Shown here piece by piece: positions 7,947-16,041 of a stretch of DNA of 36,610 bases (positions within the stretch are counted from its first letter, which is position 1; every line of letters starts with the position of its first letter). Below the pieces are notes generated by a model. The model saw only the letters and a list, made by a program, of their open reading frames with translations. It searched no databases and was not told where the DNA came from. A program made the position numbers and the translations under genes. Where the stretch lies: NCBI GenBank assembly GCA_947487155.1, contig CANKVS010000044.1, forward strand, positions 1 to 36,610. Direction: 5' to 3'. This stretch comes from an uncultured Flaviramulus sp. GTDB lineage: Bacteria > Bacteroidota > Bacteroidia > Flavobacteriales > Flavobacteriaceae.

Positions 7947-8510
7947 CTAATGTGTATTATGCCAGTTTAAAAAGAAATATTTCAACTTGGCATTATCTGG
8001 AATATGAATGGCTTCAAATTTTAAGTTCATATCAAATCTAAGGTTTGCTGGAAGTTCTTTTTTATCAATAGCAAAACTTGCATTTAATTCGTTTACGGTT
8101 ATTAATACCGAATTTATTAAATTATCGATTCTCGAAATGTTATAACTACTGTTAATATCCTTAAAAGTACTTAGTACAGATATGTTTTTGTTGGTTATGT
8201 AACGCGAATCGATAATTTGAATACTTTCAATAACTGCTGTAGAATCTAAAGCTTGACTTGGTGTTAAAATCATTAGTTTTTTTCCGCCTTTCTCAAAAAT
8301 GTTTATATTATTTTTGTTTCCTATAAACTCATCGCCTCCTATAAATTTTACAATAGAATCTTTACTAAAAATAGCTTCTAAGTCTTTAATTTGAGTAGAA
8401 TCTGTTAATAGACCTATGTGCTTTTTTCCTATTTGAAACGGGTCTTGTTCTTTTTTACAACCAGTAAACAATACGGCAAAAATTATGAAACTTAATAAAG
8501 ATTTTATCAT
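7947..8510 (-). CDS. Predicted lipoprotein of unknown function
   Basis: 187 residues with a lipoprotein signal peptide: Lys near the N-terminus, a hydrophobic core and lipobox LFTGC with Cys18 followed by KKEQ. The mature part has no motif I recognise. Its alternating strands and helices (DSTQIKDLEAIF, VIESIQIIDSRY, LINSVLITVNELN) suggest a small soluble periplasmic domain. A start at 8510 gives the full signal peptide. It lies 42 bases after the DUF853 ATPase gene and 9 bases before the YitT-family gene, all in one direction. Confidence 0.7.
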   Translation of the reverse strand: MIKSLLSFIIFAVLFTGCKKEQDPFQIGKKHIGLLTDSTQIKDLEAIFSKDSIVKFIGGDEFIGNKNNINIFEKGGKKLMILTPSQALDSTAVIESIQIIDSRYITNKNISVLSTFKDINSSYNISRIDNLINSVLITVNELNASFAIDKKELPANLRFDMNLKFEAIHIPDNAKLKYFFLNWHNTH

Positions 8511-8552
8511 TGTATTAATATATTTTGGGGTTATTAAAATGCAGGGTACAAC

Positions 8553-10091
8553 TTATTTCATGACTTTGTTTAGTATACCAAATACACTTCGTATAAATGT
8601 TGCACTGGTAAGCACTTTTACAATAGGATTTATGCGTGTGCTTTTTCGTCTAGTTATGGTCGTCTTTCTTTTTGACTCTGCTTTTTTAAGTGCTTCTTTT
8701 TCTTTTTTAACTTTTTCTTTAGCTTCCTCTGCTTCTGCTTTTTCAATTTTTTCATTAAGCATTTCGTAAGCACTTTCTCTATCTACATCCTCATTATATT
8801 TTTTAACAAGTTTTGATTTTGAAAGTAATTTACTTAATTCTAAATCGGTTAAAACATCCATTCTACTCATTGGTGCACGCATCATAGTGGCAGCAAGAGG
8901 TGTTGGTCGTCCTTTTTCATCTAAAGCCGACACTAAAGCTTCTCCAATACCCAAAGAGGTTAACACTTCGGTTGTATCGTAATATTCAGAATCTGGGTAG
9001 TTTTGCGCTGTAAGCTTAATGGCTTTTCTATCTTTTGCTGTAAACGCTCTTAAAGCATGCTGTACTTTTAAACCTAATTGTCCCAATACTGCTTCAGGAA
9101 CATCGGTAGGGTTTTGAGTTACAAAATACAAACCAACGCCTTTACTTCTAATTAACTTTACAATACTTTCAATTTGATTTAATAAGGCTTTTGAAGCTTC
9201 GTTAAAAATTAAATGGGCTTCATCAATAAATATGATTAGTTCTGGTCTATCACTATCGCCTTGTTCTGGAAATGTAGAATATATTTCGGCCAATAAACTT
9301 AGCATAAACGTTGAAAACAGCTTTGGTCTATCTTGAATATCGGTTAATCTAATAATGTTAATATAACCTCTACCTTCATCATTTACTCGTAACAAATCAT
9401 CAACATCAAACGATGTTTCTCCAAAAAACAAATCGGCTCCTTGTTGCTCTAACTCTATAATTTTTCTTAAAATAGCTCCTGTTGACGCTGTTGAAATTCG
9501 GCCATAAGCTTCGGTAAATTCTTCTTTACCCTCTTGAGTCGCGTACTGTAAAATTTTTTTAAAATCTTTTAAATCGAGCACAGGCATTTTATTATCGTCG
9601 CAGTACTGAAAAATAACAGCGACAACACCAGATTGTGTTTCAGATAAATCTAAAATTCTAGATAATAATACGGGACCAAACTCACTAACAGTAGCACGTA
9701 AACGTACACCATCTTGCTCAGACAGGGTTAGCACTTCAACAGGAAATTTTTTAGCTTCAAATGGTAAGCCTATTTTTTCATGGCGCTCGTCAATTTTTTT
9801 ATGACCTGGACTTGGTTGTGCCAAACCACTTAAATCGCCTTTAATATCCATAAGCAATACAGGCACACCTTTATCACTTAAATTTTCAGCTAAAACTTGT
9901 AAAGATTTTGTTTTTCCTGTACCTGTTGCTCCTGCAATTAAACCATGTCTATTCATGGTTTTTAAAGGAATTTTTACATGAGCTCCAGTAATTGTTTTGC
10001 CATTTAACATGGCAGCTCCAACAGGAATAAACTCTCCTTTTGTAACATTACCTTCTGTTATATGTTTAAAAAAAGTTTCGGTATTACTCAT
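8553..10091 (-). CDS. DUF853 / HerA-like P-loop ATPase (YjgR family)
   Basis: 512 residues. Walker A is GATGTGKT (54-61) and Walker B ends in DEAH (290-293, in LIIFIDEAH). Sensor-like VTQNPTDVP and the hexameric-ATPase arginine region follow (AFTAKDRKAI). A highly charged Lys/Glu coiled-coil (about 440-482) and a basic C-terminal tail close the protein. The family is related to HerA/FtsK-type DNA translocases and is often called DUF853 or YjgR; its cellular role is not established. There is no adjacent NurA-like nuclease, so this is not an obvious HerA-NurA repair or defence pair. It is the first gene of a same-strand run toward rluF. Confidence 0.88.
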   Translation of the reverse strand: MSNTETFFKHITEGNVTKGEFIPVGAAMLNGKTITGAHVKIPLKTMNRHGLIAGATGTGKTKSLQVLAENLSDKGVPVLLMDIKGDLSGLAQPSPGHKKIDERHEKIGLPFEAKKFPVEVLTLSEQDGVRLRATVSEFGPVLLSRILDLSETQSGVVAVIFQYCDDNKMPVLDLKDFKKILQYATQEGKEEFTEAYGRISTASTGAILRKIIELEQQGADLFFGETSFDVDDLLRVNDEGRGYINIIRLTDIQDRPKLFSTFMLSLLAEIYSTFPEQGDSDRPELIIFIDEAHLIFNEASKALLNQIESIVKLIRSKGVGLYFVTQNPTDVPEAVLGQLGLKVQHALRAFTAKDRKAIKLTAQNYPDSEYYDTTEVLTSLGIGEALVSALDEKGRPTPLAATMMRAPMSRMDVLTDLELSKLLSKSKLVKKYNEDVDRESAYEMLNEKIEKAEAEEAKEKVKKEKEALKKAESKRKTTITRRKSTRINPIVKVLTSATFIRSVFGILNKVMK

Positions 10092-10293
10092 GGTTAAAAT
10101 TTTGCATAAAAATACAGGAAAAATGATGAAGAAAAAAATAAGGTTTTATTTGAAATAATTGTACGAACCAGCTTTTAAGTCATACAATTTCACCTACCTA
10201 TAAGTAAACAAGTTCTTGATACGTATTTTACTCTTATAACTGTGTAAAATCCTTTTGCAAGTTTTACAAATTTTATTTTAAATGTACAATAGC

Positions 10294-11022
10294 TTATTTT
10301 ATTCTTTCAATATAAATATTAGAAGTACCAGCACTTCTAAAACTAGCCACAGGATTATTACCACCTCTTACGGTTTGAACGCTAATTGTTTGTCCTGCTG
10401 TTATATTAAAAACCTCTGTTATATGAAGAGATGCTTCTTCTTGACCGTTAGCAAACCTCACATATCCTGTATTACCTATGGCACCTGTAGGTGTACCATT
10501 TATAGCTATTTGTGCTTCAACAGATGCTCTTCTTTCGGTATTATTATCACCCGTTGGTTGAACAACATAAGCAATATTTACAGTAATACGATACCTTCCC
10601 GTAGTATTTACGGTTAAAATATTTCCCGATTGTGTGTACAGCGTCGTGTCATCATTCCATTCTAAAGCACCAAAAATAGGAGCATTTGTATAAGATGCAG
10701 CATTTAAATTTGTTGTAACATTAGTGTTACTATACTTTACAGAAGTTGCATGCGATATTTTAATCCAATCTGGAAGTGCTGGGGTTGCACAATTAAATTG
10801 GTATTCATTTAAATCTGTATTATACACTAAAAGTCCATTAGCTGGATTTGTAATTGCATTAATTTGAATTGTTGTAAGTCTAGGTACCAAAATACCTTTA
10901 TCTAAAGATTGAATATGTAATACAGATGAGGGGTCGGGGGAAGTTGTGCCAATGCCAACTTGCGCAAAACTAAAGTAACAGCTACAGTATAGCAATATTA
11001 CCAAATAAATATTTTTTTTCAT
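10294..11022 (-). CDS. Secreted protein with C-terminal C1q/TNF-like beta-sandwich
   Basis: 242 residues. A signal peptide (about 1-20, cut before QVGIGTTSP) is followed by the N-terminal motif common in secreted Bacteroidota structural proteins (AQVGIGTTSPDPSSVL...DKGILVPRLT). The C-terminal ~140 residues have a C1q/TNF-like pattern: GRYRITVNIAYV, VEAQIAINGTPTGAIGNTGYVR, FNITAGQTISVQTVRG and a closing beta-strand SNIYIERIK. A surface or matrix role is likely, with trimer formation as in BclA-like proteins. That fold call is by pattern only. A textbook promoter (11060-11089) drives it, with a leader of about 35 bases. Confidence 0.7.
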   Translation of the reverse strand: MKKNIYLVILLYCSCYFSFAQVGIGTTSPDPSSVLHIQSLDKGILVPRLTTIQINAITNPANGLLVYNTDLNEYQFNCATPALPDWIKISHATSVKYSNTNVTTNLNAASYTNAPIFGALEWNDDTTLYTQSGNILTVNTTGRYRITVNIAYVVQPTGDNNTERRASVEAQIAINGTPTGAIGNTGYVRFANGQEEASLHITEVFNITAGQTISVQTVRGGNNPVASFRSAGTSNIYIERIK

Positions 11023-11059
11023 TTAGAGAGAGTGAGAGCATAAATTAATTAATCCAATA

Positions 11060-11089
11060 CAAAAGTAGGAGAATTCTTTTTAATATCAA
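11060..11089 (-). promoter_or_regulatory. Consensus Bacteroidota promoter of the C1q-like gene
   Basis: On the minus strand TTG (11087-11089) is followed after exactly 19 bases by TACTTTTG (11060-11067), matching TTG-N19-TAnnTTTG. Predicted start of transcription is near 11056, 34 bases before the ATG at 11022. It is divergent from the queE promoter. Confidence 0.75.
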
Positions 11090-11112
11090 AATAATAAAAC
11101 TGAAGGAATATG

Positions 11113-11120
11113 TATCTTTG
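11113..11120 (+). promoter_or_regulatory. -7 promoter box of queE abutting the start codon
   Basis: TATCTTTG, a full match to TAnnTTTG, ends 9 bases before the ATG at 11129. The predicted leader is only a few bases, with no Shine-Dalgarno sequence. No clear TTG is present at -33. Confidence 0.6.
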
Positions 11121-11128
11121 CAAACTAT

Positions 11129-11758
11129 ATGAATAAAAGTATACAAGAATTAGTTAATACAGGTGAAATGCTTCCTCTAATGGAAGAGTTTTACACGATT
11201 CAAGGGGAAGGATACCACAAAGGAACAGCAGCTTATTTTGTTCGTATTGGTGGTTGCGATGTGGGATGTCATTGGTGCGATGTTAAAGAGAGTTGGAATG
11301 CCAATTTACACCCGCCTACTAAAACAAATACAATTGTAGAAAACGCTAAAAAATATAGCGATACAATTGTAATAACAGGAGGCGAACCACTTACTTGGGA
11401 TATGACACTTTTAACTAATAAGCTTAAAGCTGAAGGGTTACAAACCCATATTGAAACCTCTGGAGCATATAAATTAACAGGGATTTGGGATTGGATTTGC
11501 TTGTCTCCAAAAAAAATGAAACTGCCTACTAAAGAAGTTTATGATAAGGCTCATGAATTAAAAGTTATTGTTTACAATAAAGATGATTTTCGCTTTGCGG
11601 AAGAACAAGCTACTAAAGTTAATAACAACTGCATTTTATATTTGCAACCCGAATGGAGTAAACGCGATAAAGTTGTACCTGAAATTGTTGATTACGTAAT
11701 GGCTAATCCTAAATGGAAAGTATCATTACAAACACATAAGTATTTAAATATTCCTTAA
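11129..11758 (+). CDS. queE: 7-carboxy-7-deazaguanine synthase QueE
   Basis: 209 residues, radical SAM enzyme. FYTIQGEGYHKGTAAYFVRI precedes the cluster motif C43-x3-C47-x2-C50 (GCDVGCHWCD). TGGEPL (about 89-94) is the SAM-binding glycine motif and HIETSG the next strand. This enzyme converts 6-carboxy-tetrahydropterin to 7-carboxy-7-deazaguanine in the queuosine (and preQ0) pathway, using a [4Fe-4S] cluster, SAM and Mg2+. No other queuosine genes lie nearby. It stands alone between a divergent secreted-protein gene and a convergent DUF2911 gene, with a bidirectional terminator beyond its stop. Length and motifs fit QueE well. Confidence 0.93.
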   Translation: MNKSIQELVNTGEMLPLMEEFYTIQGEGYHKGTAAYFVRIGGCDVGCHWCDVKESWNANLHPPTKTNTIVENAKKYSDTIVITGGEPLTWDMTLLTNKLKAEGLQTHIETSGAYKLTGIWDWICLSPKKMKLPTKEVYDKAHELKVIVYNKDDFRFAEEQATKVNNNCILYLQPEWSKRDKVVPEIVDYVMANPKWKVSLQTHKYLNIP

Positions 11759-11843
11759 ACTTGGTAGTATAACAAATTACCTCAGAGCGAGATCACGAAG
11801 CATTCGTAAGAAAAGAAAAAAATCATCAATTTCTTTTACAGTA

Positions 11844-11864
11844 ATTTCAGATGAGAAATGGTAT
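11844..11864. repeat. Dispersed intergenic repeat copy (CATTTCTCAT family)
   Basis: The 21 bases here (ATTTCAGATG...GGTAT) match, on the opposite strand, 20 of 21 positions of the left part of the palindrome at 31021-31046. Finding the same string in two unrelated intergenic regions points to a dispersed repeat family. Confidence 0.5.
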
Positions 11865-11891
11865 TTAAATCTCGATTATCGAGTAAAAGTA

Positions 11892-11931
11892 AAAATGTTC
11901 CAAAAAGAGCAATTTTTTATTGGAACATTTT
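11892..11931. terminator. Bidirectional terminator between queE and the DUF2911 gene
   Basis: AAAATGTTCCA (11892-11902) pairs perfectly with TGGAACATTTT (11921-11931) across an 18-base loop. A and T runs lie on the two sides, so it could stop both convergent transcripts. Confidence 0.7.
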
Positions 11932-11951
11932 TATTAATTTATAATGTAATC

Positions 11952-12479
11952 TTACTTAGTAAATGGCACTGTAACTCTTGTTGTGTCCCATCCTAAATGT
12001 AAATTTCCTTCAGAAAAAGTTACAGAAAATGCTTCTAACGAATCTCCAGAGCTAACAGGTGCAGAAACTCTAATAACATCATTGGCTTCATTATAAGAGT
12101 AAGACCCCCAAACATTCACATCTTTATTTAAAATAATTGTCCATTCTTTATCTCCTGGAATTGTAAAAAGAGAATATTCTCCAGCAATCACAGATTTTCC
12201 GCCAATTTTCGCGTCGTTATATAAAGTAATGGTAGCAGCTTCATTAGCTCCTGTTCTCCAAACTTTTCCATTAGGTGCTAATGCACTTAATGCTCTTCCT
12301 TTAAGTTGTGGTCTGCTATAAATAACTTTAGCAATTGCTGGTGCGTTTCTCGATGTTTTGTAAACAGCAGCGTCCATTGGGCTTTTATCTAGTCCTCTAA
12401 ATTTTTGCGCATTAACATTAATGGTTAAAAGCATCATAAATGCAAAAGCAATAGTTGTAATACATGTTGATTTTTTCAT
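11952..12479 (-). CDS. DUF2911 family secreted protein
   Basis: 175 residues. A signal peptide (about 1-24, cleavage near NVNAQ|KF) is followed by a DUF2911 domain: SPMDAAVYK, KVIYSRPQLKGR, LAPNGKVWRTGANEA, GEYSLFTIPG and the closing LHLGWDTTRVTVPF. The family is widespread in Bacteroidota as exported beta-rich proteins, function unknown. It sits downstream of the gatB::aspS gene, 223 bases away on the same strand, and is probably transcribed separately: TATCTTTA (minus strand, 12525-12532) is a fair -7 box. The shared terminator lies just past its stop. Confidence 0.85.
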   Translation of the reverse strand: MKKSTCITTIAFAFMMLLTINVNAQKFRGLDKSPMDAAVYKTSRNAPAIAKVIYSRPQLKGRALSALAPNGKVWRTGANEAATITLYNDAKIGGKSVIAGEYSLFTIPGDKEWTIILNKDVNVWGSYSYNEANDVIRVSAPVSSGDSLEAFSVTFSEGNLHLGWDTTRVTVPFTK

Positions 12480-12702
12480 AATAATCTTAAGATTTGATTG
12501 TTAAATTTAATGTAATAAAGTCGATAAAGATACTTATGCTTTACAACAGTTAAGTTAAAGCTTTCTTAAAGTTTCAATATATTCTTATTCTAATGAAAAA
12601 GAAATCATTAATGTTCGACAAAAGAATACAGATCGCTTCACCTCTAGAACCAAAACCAAAGACTTAATTGTAACTAATTGAAAAACAGCATAAAACTCAT
12701 AT

Positions 12703-15700
12703 TTATTTTTTTATCACCTTAACATTCATTTCTTCAACTTTTTTATCTGATAACGGCGATGGTGAACCAAATAACAAATCTTCACTTGAGCCCGTTTTTG
12801 GAAATGCCATTACTTCTCTAATAGACCCTTTCTTTTCTAAAATCATCATTAAGCGATCTATTCCCCATGCAATTCCTCCATGCGGTGGTGCACCATAATG
12901 AAAGGCCTCGTACATGGTTCCTACACTTTTCATCATGTCTTCCTTATTATACCCCATATTTTTATATGTAGCTTCCAAAATTTCTGGTTTATGCGCACGC
13001 ACAGAACCACCACCTATTTCGTAACCATTCAATATTAAATCGTATTGTTGAGCTATAATATGACCTATTTCATCTTCTTTACCATTCATGTGCTTATCTA
13101 AATCGTAAATAGCTGGCATTGAAAATGGATTATGCGTAAACGTCCAACGTCCTTCATCTGTTTTTTCAAACATTGGAAAATCTACAACCCAAGCAGGTCG
13201 TAATTCTTTAGGATTAATCAAGCGAAGTAACTTCCCTAGTTCTTGCCTAACAGCATCTAAAGCTTTATTGGCTGTTGCAAAATCTGCTGCTGAGAAAAAT
13301 ACAATATCACCAACTTTGGCATTACTCGCTTCAATAATTTTAACCGCAATATCTTCACCCAAAAATTTTATGATAGGTGATTGTAAATCGTTTTCATTTA
13401 CTATAATATATGCCAATCCACCTAAGCCGTTTTCTTGAGCAATGGCAGTTAGGTTTTCAATTTGACCTTTGGACATACGTTTATTACCCTGTTCTTTTGC
13501 CGATACTTTTATACATTTTACAATACCACCATCGTCAATAGGTTTACTAAACACTTGAAAAGTTGTATCTTTTACTATATCTGTAATATCCTGCATTTGT
13601 AAACCGTAGCGTAAATCTGGACGATCACATCCATATTTATCCATGGCTTCTTTATAGGTAATGACTTCAAATGGATGTAAAATCCACTTTTTACCGTATA
13701 TTTTCTGAACTATTTCATTGAACATGTTCGTATTCAAATCTATAATTTGTTGCATACTCGCATATGCCATTTCAATATCTAACTGCGTAAATTCGGGTTG
13801 CCGATCGCCACGCGAATCTTCATCTCTAAAACAACGTGCTATCTGAAAATATTTCTCATAACCACTCACCATTAAAATTTGCTTAAACTGTTGTGGTGCT
13901 TGTGGTAGCGTGTAAAAAGAGCCTGCTTGTTTTCGTGTTGGCACTATAAATTCTCTTGCGCCTTCATCGGTCCCTGCTGTTAAAATAGGGGTTTCTACTT
14001 CTATAAATTGCTGCTCATCTAATATATCACGCATCAATTTAATCACACGATGACGGTTTACAATGGCTTTTCTAACAGCATCATTTCTATGATCTAAGTA
14101 TTTATATTGAAAACGAACTGCCTCATTAGATTTTGCTGCTCTTTTAATTTCAAAAGGTAATGTTTTAGATAGGTTTAAAATGTCTAAAGCAGAGGTTTCT
14201 AACTCTATTTTTCCTGAGCGTAAACTTGCATTATAATCATCTTCTTTACGCTGAACTACCACTCCTGTTACTGTAATTACAGATTCTGGTTTTAGCTTAA
14301 CCAATTCATCTAAATTAGGAAACGATTCACGACTTAAACGCACTTGAAAAATCTCGTTACTAGAATCGCGTAAATCAATAAACATCAATTCACCATGATC
14401 GCGAACACTTGATACCCAACCTGCTAAAGTCACTTTAGTTGCAATTGAATCTTCCGATAATTGAGACGCCACATGTGTTCTGTATTCGTCTTTAATTATT
14501 AATGGAATTTCAGGAAGTATTTCTTCTTCTTTAGCTTCTTGCTTTTGGTTTTTGGCTTTTAGTTCTTCTTTACTTGCATCTTCAAGCTTCTCGCTTCTAA
14601 CTTCATTTCCAGAGAGTGCATCCAAAATACCTTGACGAATAACCTTTCCGGAAGCTCCTTTTCCTATTACAGCAATTACTTTTCCTACTAAAATTCCTGC
14701 TTTACCTTGGTTTCCAGCTTTAATATCGTTTGCAATTCCTTCATTTTCAGCAATTACTTTTTCAATAGCCGCTTTAATTTTATCTTCTGAAATGGTATTA
14801 TCTTCAAAATACTTATTATAGTCAAACGTTCTATCTTTTAAATATGATGTAATGCCTTTTTGAACCAATACCGCTGTTATTTTTTCTTCTTTAAAAAGTT
14901 TGAAAATTTCAATAAGATGGTCTATACTGTGTATATCTGCATATTCATCGGCACCAATAGTATTCACCAGAGTTTTAGCTACAAACGAAGGATCTTTTAA
15001 CTCATTATTTATAGCCACAAAGGTTTTAGAACGCATAGAATCTGCGGTAAAAAACTTAGCATCTTGAGGTAAAACTCCGCCTCTAATTAAAATAGATTCG
15101 ACAGCAAAAGGCAGCGAACTTATATCAACATCAATAGATTCAACAACCTCTTTTATACCTACAAATGGTAAATCTGGCTCGGAAATAAAACGATAATCTG
15201 CCTCAAATTCCTTTTTACGCATCGTTTTAGTTTGCTTCAATTCTGCATCCCATAAAACGGTGGTTTGATCTGGTCTAAATTCTTTATGCTCTAAAAAATA
15301 ATTAAGCTGTTTTTCTACCTCTTCTTTTAAAGCTTCAACCATAAACTTAAAAGAATTTAAGTTTTTAATTTCGGTACGCGGATTTAAATTATAAGTATGT
15401 TTTTTACGAAGTGATACTGAAACATCCGATTTAAATTCCCCCTTTTCAAGATTAGCTTCAGATATTTTTAAGTTTTGAACAATACGTTGAATATACTGAG
15501 CATAGGTTGACGCATCCTCGATATGACGAATACAAGGCTCGGTTACAATTTCAATTAGCGGCACACCAGCTTTATTAAAATCTACCAAAGACGTATTTTT
15601 TTCGTGCATCAATTTAGCGGCATCTTCTTCAATATGTACTTGCGTTAAATTTACCGTAAATTGAGAGCCATCATTCCTAAAACAAGACACTTGTCCGTCT

Positions 15701-16041
15701 GGAATAACAGGGTTATGAAACTGGGTAATTTGAATGTTTTTAGGGTTATCTGGGTATTCATAATGCTTACGATCCCATGATATTATTTCGTTTTCAAAAG
15801 TAGATTTTACCGCTTTTCCAAAATAAATAGCCTTTGTAATCGCTTCTTTATTTATAGCTGGTAATACGCCCATTTGCCCTGTACAAACAGAACAAATATT
15901 TTCGTTTGGCTTTTCAATTTCTTGGTTTGGGCAAGAACAAAACAACTTTGTTTTGGTATTTAATCGAACGTGTGTTTCTAGTCCAATTACCAATTCTAAT
16001 TCGTGGGCTTTTAAAGCCTCATTTAATTGCTCCAAATCCAT
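12703..16041 (-). CDS. gatB-aspS: Fusion of amidotransferase subunit GatB and aspartyl-tRNA synthetase AspS
   Basis: One unbroken frame of 1112 residues. Residues 1-478 are complete GatB: ELVIGLETHVRLNTKTKLF, Cys pairs 35/37 and 50/53, DRKHYEYPDNPK, ADYRFISEPDLP and a C-terminal YqeY-like tail (GKAGILVGKVIAVIGKGASG). Residues 479-517 are a Lys/Glu-rich linker (DNA about 14491-14607). Residues 518-1112 are a full bacterial AspRS: anticodon-binding domain (YRTH...LAGWVSSVRDHG), motif 1 (VETPILTAGTDEGAREF), motif 2 (CFRDEDSRGDRQPEFTQLD), a GAD insertion (about 820-920) and motif 3 (GGIAWGIDRLMMIL). There is no Met between 336 and 553, so a separate AspRS from an internal ATG is unlikely. It starts as TAATG with the gatA stop. 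Expected role: attaching Asp to tRNA(Asp), possibly also tRNA(Asn), with GatB channeling amidation of the misacylated tRNA. Confidence 0.95.
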   Translation of the reverse strand: MDLEQLNEALKAHELELVIGLETHVRLNTKTKLFCSCPNQEIEKPNENICSVCTGQMGVLPAINKEAITKAIYFGKAVKSTFENEIISWDRKHYEYPDNPKNIQITQFHNPVIPDGQVSCFRNDGSQFTVNLTQVHIEEDAAKLMHEKNTSLVDFNKAGVPLIEIVTEPCIRHIEDASTYAQYIQRIVQNLKISEANLEKGEFKSDVSVSLRKKHTYNLNPRTEIKNLNSFKFMVEALKEEVEKQLNYFLEHKEFRPDQTTVLWDAELKQTKTMRKKEFEADYRFISEPDLPFVGIKEVVESIDVDISSLPFAVESILIRGGVLPQDAKFFTADSMRSKTFVAINNELKDPSFVAKTLVNTIGADEYADIHSIDHLIEIFKLFKEEKITAVLVQKGITSYLKDRTFDYNKYFEDNTISEDKIKAAIEKVIAENEGIANDIKAGNQGKAGILVGKVIAVIGKGASGKVIRQGILDALSGNEVRSEKLEDASKEELKAKNQKQEAKEEEILPEIPLIIKDEYRTHVASQLSEDSIATKVTLAGWVSSVRDHGELMFIDLRDSSNEIFQVRLSRESFPNLDELVKLKPESVITVTGVVVQRKEDDYNASLRSGKIELETSALDILNLSKTLPFEIKRAAKSNEAVRFQYKYLDHRNDAVRKAIVNRHRVIKLMRDILDEQQFIEVETPILTAGTDEGAREFIVPTRKQAGSFYTLPQAPQQFKQILMVSGYEKYFQIARCFRDEDSRGDRQPEFTQLDIEMAYASMQQIIDLNTNMFNEIVQKIYGKKWILHPFEVITYKEAMDKYGCDRPDLRYGLQMQDITDIVKDTTFQVFSKPIDDGGIVKCIKVSAKEQGNKRMSKGQIENLTAIAQENGLGGLAYIIVNENDLQSPIIKFLGEDIAVKIIEASNAKVGDIVFFSAADFATANKALDAVRQELGKLLRLINPKELRPAWVVDFPMFEKTDEGRWTFTHNPFSMPAIYDLDKHMNGKEDEIGHIIAQQYDLILNGYEIGGGSVRAHKPEILEATYKNMGYNKEDMMKSVGTMYEAFHYGAPPHGGIAWGIDRLMMILEKKGSIREVMAFPKTGSSEDLLFGSPSPLSDKKVEEMNVKVIKK

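Noticed and set aside
8485..8769. Plus-strand frame opposite the DUF853 gene end
   Set aside because: It is antisense to the Lys/Glu-rich coiled-coil, which forces a Phe/Ser-rich open frame by codon bias alone.
8553..10091. HerA-NurA type defence or repair pair
   Set aside because: The ATPase belongs to the DUF853/YjgR branch and no NurA-like nuclease or Sir2-type partner is adjacent.
10282..10617. Plus-strand frame opposite the C1q-like gene
   Set aside because: Composition is low-complexity and Cys/Tyr/Ser-rich, a mirror of the real gene.
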